From: an uncultured Eubacteriales bacterium
GTDB taxonomy: Bacteria > Bacillota > Clostridia > Oscillospirales > Acutalibacteraceae
Reading direction: 5' to 3'
Length of the DNA stretch: 9,488 nt
Assembly (NCBI GenBank): GCA_934667845.1
Contig: CAKUMQ010000080.1
Coordinates: forward strand, 1-9,488
The notes below the pieces were generated by a model. It worked only from the letters and a program-made list of their open reading frames with translations, had not been told where the DNA came from and made no database searches. The position numbers and the translations under genes were made by a program. Positions 1 to 5,702 of the stretch are shown one piece after another (position 1 is the stretch's first letter; every line of letters begins with the position of its first letter).

Positions 1-46
1 CGGCGCACAGTGCAACGGACAGCAGCCTGATCCATGGGTATCTCAT
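1..46 (-). CDS. Start of an exported protein (first 15 codons only)
   Basis: An ATG at 44-46 on the minus strand lies seven bases after GGAGG (54-58). It opens a frame reading MRYPWIRLLSVALCA before the window ends. A basic start followed by a hydrophobic run is what a signal peptide looks like, and the ending LCA could be the beginning of a lipobox or of an ordinary cleavage region. It lies 102 nt after the stop of the anchored repeat protein on the same strand, so it is probably part of the same surface gene set. Nothing about its function can be read. A second ATG a few bases further on is in another frame and badly spaced from the ribosome site. Confidence 0.6.
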   Translation of the reverse strand, partial: MRYPWIRLLSVALCA

Positions 47-53
47 TGTTTTT

Positions 54-58
54 CCTCC
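54..58 (-). promoter_or_regulatory. Ribosome-binding site of the edge gene
   Basis: GGAGG within GGGGAGG, seven bases before ATG 46. It is the main evidence that the short open frame at the window edge is a real gene start. Confidence 0.75.
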
Positions 59-86
59 CCCCGACAGGGACTCCCGAGACACGCCT

Positions 87-127
87 GCGCACGGTCGGGC
101 AAAGCGACGCTTCGTCCGGCCGTGCGC
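87..127. other. Long imperfect inverted repeat after the anchored-protein gene
   Basis: Eight perfect pairs form the base (GCGCACGG at 87-94 with CCGTGCGC at 120-127), and pairing continues nearly to the centre at base 107. Several inner positions pair only as G-U in plus-strand RNA and become A-C mismatches in minus-strand RNA. No T run follows in the minus direction, so it is a poor intrinsic terminator for the operon. It could be a partial terminator, an RNA-stability element or a protein-binding site. Confidence 0.5.
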
Positions 128-131
128 GGCA

Positions 132-147
132 GTCATAGGTTTATGAC
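132..147. other. Short perfect inverted repeat beside the anchored-protein stop codon
   Basis: GTCAT and ATGAC flank a six-base spacer, starting one base after the TGA at 149-151. With the larger repeat at 87-127 it makes two consecutive stem-loops in a 102-nt gap that otherwise holds only the ribosome site of the next gene. Confidence 0.45.
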
Positions 148-148
148 A

Positions 149-2101
149 TCAGTTTTTGCGGAATTTTTTACGGCTGACCGTCACGGCGGCTGCGCCGGAC
201 AGGCAAAGCACCAGCACGGCGGCGCCCGTCATCCCGCGCACGCCCGTATCCGGGTTCTCGCGGGAGGTATCCGCAGACGGGGTGTCGTCGCGGCCCGGCT
301 CTGTGCTGCCGCTGCTCTCCGGCTCGGACACATCGCTTGAGCCATCATCGGAGCTGTCCGGAGTCGGATCCTCGGCTTTCGCCTTGGTGAACCGCAGGTT
401 GTCGAGGCGGAAGATCTGTTCACTGTCCTCCACACCTGCTGCCTTGGTCGTGTACAGGCGCATAAAGTTGACATGCGCGGCGTCAAACGTCGGCTCATCC
501 TTCCAGTTCACCGAGACGCTGGCTTGCGAGAAATACAGCACGACGTGGTTCCAGCCCTCTTCAAATTCCAGCTGATCCATCTCCCACGCCATGGCGTTTT
601 GATCCCATGTGCCGGAGCTGGTGATCTGCAGAATGGAGTTGGACTTATAGGGGGTCAGATGGAAGAAGTCCTTGTTCGAAAGGTACAGGTCAAATTCCAG
701 TGCGCTGTACGGGTTGACATCGACGGTGCAGCCGGGGTCATAGATGTAGAAGATGCCGTCCTCTCCCACGGCGCTGATCGCCTTGATGCTGCCCGTGCCC
801 TCGGTCTTTTCCTCGGTATCCACCGTGCGGGCGCCGTAGTCAGCCCAGCCGGCGAGCGTGTCGCAGTTACTCCATATCAGCTCATCGACCGGCTCGGGCG
901 TCTCGCCGCTGCTCTCCGGCTCGGAGCTTTCGTCCTTCCAATCGGGCAGCGACTCGGGCTGCTCATCGGTCAGCACGACGTTGGCGATCTTCAGCACGCG
1001 GCCCTTGCCCATCTTGCCGATAAACTGGAACGACTCGGTATCTGCGCCCTTGGTGCTGTCGGCATACTCCGGCAGCTGCTCGAGCGGCAGCACGATGCGC
1101 ATCCAGGTGTCGCTCTTGAGCGTCAGCTTCTCGAGCGTGTCCTTAGAGACGATAAAGCCTGTGCCGTTTTCCTGTACCGTGCCGTTCAGCCGCGCATAGA
1201 AGCGGATCTTGGCATCGGCTGCGGCGGAGAAAATGGAGGTATCGTCCGTGTACAGGTCGAACGCCATGTATTTCGCGCCGGTGATGTTGAACAGATCGTC
1301 CATATGATAGGCGATCAGGTTCGCGGCATCGACATTGTTCTCGGGATCCGCCGTCGCGACCTTGACGGTCTCGCCGCGCACGTTTTCGTCAGCCACGGTC
1401 ACCCGCTGGCCGTACCAGCCCACGCGGTGCTGCCCCTCGGGCAGTGCCTGCATGGTCGGGTAATACGGCAGGACCTCCGCAGGTGCCTCGGGCTGGGTAT
1501 CGGTGATCAGGACATTGGCGAGCTTCAGCTTACGGCCCGCATTCAGCTTGCCGATAAACTGGAACGACTCGGTGTTCGCACCCTTGGTGCTGCTCTCATA
1601 AGCGGCATTCTGCTCGAGCGGCAGCACGATGTGGTTCCATTCACCCGCGTTCAGCTTCAGCCCTTTGAGGGTCTGCGCCGTGACGCCGAAGCCCGTCGCA
1701 CCCTCCTGCACTGTGCCGTTCAGGCTCGCATAAAAGCGGATCTGCGCGTCGGCTGCAGCGGAAAACACATTCGCATCGTCCGCAAACAGGTCGAAGCTGA
1801 TGTATTTCGCACCGGCGATATCAAACAGGGCATCCACATGATAGGCGATCAGGTTGGTCCCATCCACATTGCCGTCGGGGCACGCTGTCGCGACCTTGAC
1901 GGTCTCGCCGTTCACCGTTTCATCGGCGACGGTCACGTTATGCCCGTACCAGCCCACGCGGTTTGTCCCCGTCGGCAGCGGCTGCATGGTCGGGGAGAAC
2001 GACAGGGATGCAGAATCGGCCAGAATGCCCATCGGCACGATGACCAATCCGGCCAGCACTGCCAGAACAGCCAGCAGCGCCAGTACTTTTTTGATCGACA
2101 T
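149..2101 (-). CDS. Secreted, probably sortase-anchored protein with tandem beta-rich (CBM-like) repeats
   Basis: This 650-residue protein starts at ATG 2101 with AGGAGG nine bases upstream. Residues 1-29 are a signal peptide. Residues 37-204 and 215-382 are two copies of one domain, aligned without gaps at a 178-residue offset and about two-thirds identical by eye (113 of 168). Shared anchors are RVGWYG, GETVKVAT, FSAAADA-x-IRFYA, IVLPLEQ and TESFQFIGK. Residues 406-574 form a third, diverged relative (EFDLYLSN, EGWNHVVLYFSQ, FRLDNLRFT). An acidic Ser/Pro linker (577-614) leads to NPDTG (616-620), a hydrophobic segment (624-642) and the tail SRKKFRKN. That is the layout of a sortase substrate with a variant LPXTG signal. 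No catalytic motif is visible. The strand-rich pattern suggests jelly-roll carbohydrate-binding modules, which is inference. The gene follows the binding protein by 20 nt and likely belongs to the same transcript. Family name not recognised. Confidence 0.85.
   Translation of the reverse strand: MSIKKVLALLAVLAVLAGLVIVPMGILADSASLSFSPTMQPLPTGTNRVGWYGHNVTVADETVNGETVKVATACPDGNVDGTNLIAYHVDALFDIAGAKYISFDLFADDANVFSAAADAQIRFYASLNGTVQEGATGFGVTAQTLKGLKLNAGEWNHIVLPLEQNAAYESSTKGANTESFQFIGKLNAGRKLKLANVLITDTQPEAPAEVLPYYPTMQALPEGQHRVGWYGQRVTVADENVRGETVKVATADPENNVDAANLIAYHMDDLFNITGAKYMAFDLYTDDTSIFSAAADAKIRFYARLNGTVQENGTGFIVSKDTLEKLTLKSDTWMRIVLPLEQLPEYADSTKGADTESFQFIGKMGKGRVLKIANVVLTDEQPESLPDWKDESSEPESSGETPEPVDELIWSNCDTLAGWADYGARTVDTEEKTEGTGSIKAISAVGEDGIFYIYDPGCTVDVNPYSALEFDLYLSNKDFFHLTPYKSNSILQITSSGTWDQNAMAWEMDQLEFEEGWNHVVLYFSQASVSVNWKDEPTFDAAHVNFMRLYTTKAAGVEDSEQIFRLDNLRFTKAKAEDPTPDSSDDGSSDVSEPESSGSTEPGRDDTPSADTSRENPDTGVRGMTGAAVLVLCLSGAAAVTVSRKKFRKN
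242..256 (-). other. NPDTG cell-wall sorting motif
   Basis: The codons read Asn-Pro-Asp-Thr-Gly 30 residues before the protein end. They are followed by a hydrophobic stretch and the basic tail RKKFRKN, the three-part layout of sortase substrates. Asn in place of the Leu of LPXTG is a variant that I associate with Clostridia. No sortase gene is in the window, so cleavage is inferred; without it the protein would simply remain anchored by its membrane segment. Confidence 0.65.
959..1459 (-). repeat. Tandem domain repeat, copy 2
   Basis: Codes for residues 215-381 of the anchored protein (PTMQALPEG to TDEQP). It is the second unit of the gapless duplication. The most divergent part between copies is the segment before IVLPLEQ (about residues 141-156 versus 319-334), while strand-like and loop anchors are conserved. 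A possible third, much more diverged unit lies at about 380-886. Confidence 0.93.
1493..1993 (-). repeat. Tandem domain repeat, copy 1 (N-terminal)
   Basis: Codes for residues 37-203 of the anchored protein (PTMQPLPTG to TDTQP). It pairs with the copy at 959-1459 at an exact 534-nt offset and with no insertions or deletions. A 27-nt block encoding the SFQFIGK region is identical at DNA level (1547-1573 and 1013-1039), so the two copies may still exchange sequence. Confidence 0.93.
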
Positions 2102-2110
2102 GATCCAATT

Positions 2111-2117
2111 CCTCCTA
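2111..2117 (-). promoter_or_regulatory. Ribosome-binding site of the anchored repeat protein
   Basis: TAGGAGG nine bases before ATG 2101, a near-perfect Shine-Dalgarno. It fixes the start and is the strongest of the cluster, which suggests high translation of the surface protein. Confidence 0.85.
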
Positions 2118-2121
2118 ACGT

Positions 2122-3684
2122 TTATTTGGCTTTCTTCGCGTTGAACATATCATCCAGCAGGATCTGGCACGCCTCCGCGTTCGAATAGACCAGATCCGAT
2201 GCCAGCTGATCCGACAGGACCGGATTGCCGATCGCGCACTGCGTGCCGTTATACAGCGTCATATCGAGCTGAAGCACCAGCGTCATCAGATCGGCGTTGC
2301 CCTTGCCCCAGATGTATTTTTCAAACATCTGCGCTGAGGTATCGTCGAGGAAATTCGCCTTGTAATCCTCGCAGTACAGATCCCACTCGCTCTTGCTTCT
2401 CTCGGCAAGTGCCTGCATGAGAAGTCCGGTCGTCTCGGGATCCTTGATCGTTTTCGGCACGGCGACCATGTTGGTGTCATGGCTCTGTCCCGCTATATAG
2501 CTCATACCCTTCTTATAGACCGGGAACGGCACGACCGCATCCTCGATGCCCGCGTCCACCGCCATGGAGCCGAGCGTGCCCAGGAAAAAGGTAGCCTTGC
2601 CCTCGGTGTACTGCTTGACCTGCTTTTCGAAATCTGCCGTGTAGAAGCCGCCCTTGGCGGAGAACATCTGGTCAAATTTCAGCAGCGCGGTCTGCGCCTC
2701 GGAGGTGCCGAGGTTATAGGTGATCTTGCCGTTTTTGTCCTTTTTCAGCGCGGGGATACCGGCGCTGAAAAAGTTCGGGACAAGGCCGCTGTAGCTGGCC
2801 GAGGTCACACCGAAGCGATCCTTTTCGGTAAAGGAGCCGTTGCCGTCCAGATCCTTCGCCGTCGCCGCAATCAGTGACTTGAACTTATCCCATGTCCACT
2901 CGCCCTTTTTCACCAGATCCTGCGGATCCTCGACCTTGCATTCCTTGATGATCTTGCGGTTGTAGTGAACCATGGCGCCGGATTTGGCGCCGTTGTTTAT
3001 GCCCATATTGGTGCCGAACGTACCGTTTTTGAAGGTCATCATGTCGGTATGGGTCTTGTAATAGGCATCGGAATTCAAAGCGACATGCGGCAGAGTGCTG
3101 ATATCGTAGAGCATATCCTGCACATACAGCCGGCTGAATACGAACAGCTCGATCGTCATCAGATCCGCAAACTTGTCGCCGCCCATGATGACCGCCTTGG
3201 CGGAGTTGAAGAACGTCGTCGGCTCATAATACTGATACACGATCTTGCAGTTATACGCTTTCTGGATATATTCGTCGCGGCGGTGCCGGGCATCCGCAAG
3301 CTCCGATTCGCCCGGCGTATATTCGGGCGGATCGCCGTACCGCGACTGCGCGATCACGAATTTGTAGCCCTTGAGATCCTTGATGAGCTTCACCGTCTCG
3401 GACGACGGCTTTTTCGTCGTCGAGGACACCTTTTTCGTTGTGGATCTCGTCTCGCTCCCGCCGTTTGCGGTCGTCGCTCCCGCAGAGTCGTCCGCCGACG
3501 GTTCCTCCGCAGAGTCCCCGTCCGGCTCCGCCGTGCTGTCGGCGTCAACGTCTCCGCTGTCGGCGCTTTCCGCCGCCGACGCATCCGGTGCGGATGTATC
3601 GGGCGTATCCGTCTTCTGACAGCCGCCGAACACCGACGCCGCCAGCAGACAGGCAAGCAGCAGCCATACTATCTGTTTTTTCAC
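2122..3684 (-). CDS. Extracellular solute-binding lipoprotein of the ABC importer
   Basis: This 520-residue protein captures ligand outside the membrane and delivers it to the two permeases. It starts at GTG 3684 with a weak GTGGGG site seven bases upstream. Residues 1-21 are a lipoprotein signal peptide (MKKQ, hydrophobic core, FGGC) with Cys22 as the predicted lipidated residue. Residues 23-98 are an unusually long low-complexity tether, first acidic (Asp/Glu/Ser/Ala) and then Ser/Thr/Lys (TTKKVSSTTKK). The mature fold begins near KGYKFVIAQ (105-113). Residues 262-292 hold GEWTWDKFKSL and the loop DLDGNGSFTEKDRFG, both typical of family 1 sugar-binding proteins; the loop may bind calcium. 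GKATFFLGTLGSM (362-374) is another family-like segment. The gene is 99 nt after the second permease and 20 nt before the anchored repeat protein. The ligand class (oligosaccharide or glycan fragment) is inferred from the family and neighbours. Confidence 0.92.
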   Translation of the reverse strand: MKKQIVWLLLACLLAASVFGGCQKTDTPDTSAPDASAAESADSGDVDADSTAEPDGDSAEEPSADDSAGATTANGGSETRSTTKKVSSTTKKPSSETVKLIKDLKGYKFVIAQSRYGDPPEYTPGESELADARHRRDEYIQKAYNCKIVYQYYEPTTFFNSAKAVIMGGDKFADLMTIELFVFSRLYVQDMLYDISTLPHVALNSDAYYKTHTDMMTFKNGTFGTNMGINNGAKSGAMVHYNRKIIKECKVEDPQDLVKKGEWTWDKFKSLIAATAKDLDGNGSFTEKDRFGVTSASYSGLVPNFFSAGIPALKKDKNGKITYNLGTSEAQTALLKFDQMFSAKGGFYTADFEKQVKQYTEGKATFFLGTLGSMAVDAGIEDAVVPFPVYKKGMSYIAGQSHDTNMVAVPKTIKDPETTGLLMQALAERSKSEWDLYCEDYKANFLDDTSAQMFEKYIWGKGNADLMTLVLQLDMTLYNGTQCAIGNPVLSDQLASDLVYSNAEACQILLDDMFNAKKAK

Positions 3685-3691
3685 GCTGTAA

Positions 3692-3695
3692 CCCC
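3692..3695 (-). promoter_or_regulatory. Weak ribosome-binding site of the binding protein
   Basis: GGGG in GTGGGG, seven bases before the GTG start at 3684. An AGGA further upstream (3700-3703) is 15 bases away and too distant. The weak site is unusual for a binding protein, which is normally made in excess over its permeases. Confidence 0.4.
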
Positions 3696-3737
3696 ACTTT
3701 CCTATGTTTGGTTTTGGTTCCCTTTATCTGCAAAGCC

Positions 3738-3771
3738 GCCGCAGGACAAAACGGCATTTGCCCCGTGCGGC
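3738..3771 (-). other. Inverted repeat between second permease and binding-protein genes
   Basis: GCCGCA (3771-3766) pairs with TGCGGC (3743-3738). The inside can extend imperfectly (GGG-CAAA with TTTGTCC, one bulge) or form a small GGC-AAAT-GCC hairpin. It begins 12 nt after the permease stop and is not followed by a run of U, so it is not a standard terminator. It might protect one side of a processed transcript, allowing unequal amounts of permease and binding protein; that role is inference. Confidence 0.45.
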
Positions 3772-3783
3772 CGAAACCCGAGA

Positions 3784-4737
3784 TCACATGACCATTCCCG
3801 AGCGCTCGATGCCCTGGATCAGATACCGCTGACCGAACACATAGACGAGGATCAGCGGGATCAGCATCATGATGACGGCAGTGTTGACCAGCACGGCACT
3901 CATGGTGTTTTCATTGCCCGCGCCCATCGCCGATACATTGTGCATGGCTGACACGGTATTGAGCAGGATCGGCGTACTCTTGAAAAACAGCCCCGAGTAG
4001 AACGTATCCGTCCACTGCCACGCAAAGGAGAGCAGAAACACCGACACCATCATCGGGCGTGCCTGCGGCATATTGATGCGCCAGAACGTACACATTACGC
4101 CCGCGCCGTCCACATAGGCTGCCTCGCTCAGCTCCCTGGGCAGTCCCTTGAAGCACTGCATCAGCATCAGGATATACAGCCCGTTTTTCAGTCCCAGCCC
4201 CGTGGCGGAAAGCAGCACCATCGGGCTGAGATCTTCCACCATTTTTATGGGCACCAGCCCGAAAAGCTGCAGCAGGCCGAACACGTCGAAATACCGAAAC
4301 TTCGTATACAGCGACACATAGATCGTCTGCGGCGGGACGACGACGCTTAGAATGACAAGCGCCAGAAACACCCACCGCCCCCTGAAGCGGAAGCGGGCAA
4401 AGCCGTAGCCGATCATGGTCGTGCTGACCGTCTGGAGCACCGCGCAGGTCAGCGCAATGACAAAGGTATTGCGCAGAGACAGCCAGTAGCTCCCGTATTT
4501 GATGACCGCGCGGATGTTGTCCAGCGTCGGCGAGCGCGGGATCATCCAGACGATGGGATCGCGTATATCCGCCCGGCTCATGAACATCGACGAGATCTTC
4601 GCCAGAAACGGATACAGGATAATAAAGCTCAGTCCCAGCAGGATCAAAAACCGCACCGCCGTCCAGGCGGCAGTTTTGATCCGGTTCTCCCAGACGAGCC
4701 GATTGCTTTTTTGCAGCAGCAGTTTCAACCGTTTCAC
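3784..4737 (-). CDS. Carbohydrate ABC transporter permease, MalG/UgpE/LplC type
   Basis: This is the second permease of the importer, 317 residues from the chosen GTG at 4737. The frame is open back to a GTG at 4833, but that would overlap the previous gene by 85 nt and add a basic, unrelated N-terminus. GTG 4737 has GGAG five bases upstream and lies 11 nt after the preceding stop. Numbered from this start, membrane segments are near 28-47, 89-111, 122-142, 174-192, 228-247 and 283-302. The EAA loop is complete at 205-224 (EAAYVDGAGVMCTFWRINMP, Gly211). The C-terminus QRYLIQGIERSGMVM matches the QRY-x-x-x-G-I-x-x-G ending usual in this family. It pairs with the upstream permease to form the translocation pore. 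The stop is TGA at 3784-3786. Function as a permease is secure; substrate is unknown. Confidence 0.94.
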   Translation of the reverse strand: MKRLKLLLQKSNRLVWENRIKTAAWTAVRFLILLGLSFIILYPFLAKISSMFMSRADIRDPIVWMIPRSPTLDNIRAVIKYGSYWLSLRNTFVIALTCAVLQTVSTTMIGYGFARFRFRGRWVFLALVILSVVVPPQTIYVSLYTKFRYFDVFGLLQLFGLVPIKMVEDLSPMVLLSATGLGLKNGLYILMLMQCFKGLPRELSEAAYVDGAGVMCTFWRINMPQARPMMVSVFLLSFAWQWTDTFYSGLFFKSTPILLNTVSAMHNVSAMGAGNENTMSAVLVNTAVIMMLIPLILVYVFGQRYLIQGIERSGMVM

Positions 4738-4742
4738 CCTCT

Positions 4743-4746
4743 CTCC
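4743..4746 (-). promoter_or_regulatory. Ribosome-binding site deciding the second permease start
   Basis: GGAG five bases before GTG 4737. It supports this start over the upstream in-frame GTG at 4833, which lies inside the preceding gene. Confidence 0.6.
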
Positions 4747-4748
4747 GT

Positions 4749-5666
4749 TTATCCGTGCGTTTTCGCCACAAGGCGGCCGCCGAAAAGACCGATCAGCCCG
4801 AGCACGGCGAGAATGAGCAGAAAATACATCCACGCCATTGCCGATGCCGTGCCGTAATCATAGCTCGAGCCGACGCTGTCCGTGATCATCTGCATGATGG
4901 GGTTTATGGAATTGGTGAATATATCGACCGCGGAATACACGCAGTTGACCAGTGTGATCGGCCCGAGCATCGGAAACGTGATCTTCCAGAACGATTCCCA
5001 TCCGCTGCACCCCTCGATGGACGCCGCCTCATAGATGGACGGCGAAATGGACTGCAATCCTGCCAGAAACAGGATGATCTGGACGCCGGACTGGTTGACG
5101 ATGGAATAAATATTGCTGACCGTGTCCTCGATAAAGGTGATGATGCCCGCGTCTAAATGCAGGCTCGACAGCGCGGCGGCAATATTGCTCGCCTGCAGCG
5201 CCGATCCGGTGCCGTCGATCCCCGTGGCGGCGCCCGACATGCTCTCCATCTGCGAAAGCATGCTGTTGCCGACCTCCGCCTGCGCCACCACGCCGGTGGC
5301 AAGGATCACGGGGACGAAGAAGATCGCGCGAAACACCGTTCTGCCGTGCATCTTCTGGTTGAGCATCAGCGCCACGAACATGCTGAATATGATCGTCACC
5401 GGAATGGTCGTGACAAAGATCTGCGCCGAGGACCAGAGCGCGGGCAGGAACTTCGGGTCGGTGCGCAGGATATACCGGTAATGCGCAAACCCGACGCCCG
5501 TCAGCGTATAGCCGTCCGTCGTCATATCAATATCGCAGAAGCTGAATTGCAGAGAGTTGATCAGCACCTCCGCAAATATGAGGACCACGCCGACGACAAA
5601 GGGGAGAATAAACACCCAGCCCCAATTGTTCTGATGGGCAAGCAGCTTGCTTTTCGGTTTCTTCAC
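4749..5666 (-). CDS. Sugar ABC transporter permease, MalF/UgpA/LplB type
   Basis: This is the first of two inner permeases of a carbohydrate-type ABC importer (305 residues). Translation begins at GTG 5666: an in-frame TGA at 5676-5678 excludes any earlier start, and AAAGGAG lies upstream. About six membrane segments are visible (around 16-36, 78-103, 112-130, 192-207, 234-252, 275-297). The cytoplasmic EAA loop that docks the ATPase is intact at 213-232 (EAASIEGCSGWESFWKITFP, with Gly219). Between the third and fourth segments is a long hydrophilic stretch, residues 131-190, rich in Ser/Ala/Gly and ending in TVSNIYSIVNQSG. A comparable insertion occurs in many LplB-type permeases. The gene follows the DUF5696 gene by 36 nt and its TAA precedes the next start by 11 nt. 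No ATPase is encoded nearby, so a shared MsmK-like ATPase elsewhere is likely. The ligand cannot be read from the sequence. Confidence 0.95.
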   Translation of the reverse strand: MKKPKSKLLAHQNNWGWVFILPFVVGVVLIFAEVLINSLQFSFCDIDMTTDGYTLTGVGFAHYRYILRTDPKFLPALWSSAQIFVTTIPVTIIFSMFVALMLNQKMHGRTVFRAIFFVPVILATGVVAQAEVGNSMLSQMESMSGAATGIDGTGSALQASNIAAALSSLHLDAGIITFIEDTVSNIYSIVNQSGVQIILFLAGLQSISPSIYEAASIEGCSGWESFWKITFPMLGPITLVNCVYSAVDIFTNSINPIMQMITDSVGSSYDYGTASAMAWMYFLLILAVLGLIGLFGGRLVAKTHG

Positions 5667-5696
5667 CGCTTTTGTTCACTCCTTTCCGCAAAAGCG
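5667..5696 (-). promoter_or_regulatory. Hairpin placing the first permease ribosome site in its loop
   Basis: In the minus-strand RNA, CGCUUUUG (5696-5689) is perfectly complementary to CAAAAGCG (5674-5667). The 14-base loop between them holds AAAGGAG (5685-5679). The 3' arm ends directly at the GTG start (5666). AGGAG is 12 bases from the start, longer than usual. A smaller competing pairing (CCGC 5699-5696 with GCGG 5689-5686) could break the large stem. The complementarity is seen; a role in tuning translation is inference. Confidence 0.55.
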
Positions 5697-5702
5697 CGGC
5701 TC

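Noticed and set aside
87..127. Rho-independent terminator for the operon
   Set aside because: The hairpin has A-C mismatches in minus-strand RNA and is not followed by a U tract in that direction.
959..1993. CRISPR array or mobile-element repeats
   Set aside because: The repeated DNA is a coding domain duplication in frame. No short regular repeats, transposase or terminal inverted repeats are visible in the window.
473..2188. A 571-codon open frame on the plus strand opposite the wall-protein gene
   Set aside because: The product repeats only because it mirrors the tandem repeats on the other strand. It has no ribosome site or fold-like pattern that I can see.
3911..4771. Overlapping 286-codon minus-strand frame within the second permease gene
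   Set aside because: It is a frame-shifted shadow. The other frame carries the membrane segments and the EAA loop.
4738..4833. Upstream in-frame GTG (4833) as start of the second permease
   Set aside because: It would overlap the previous gene by 85 nt and add a basic, non-family N-terminus. GTG 4737 has a well-placed GGAG and fits usual family length.
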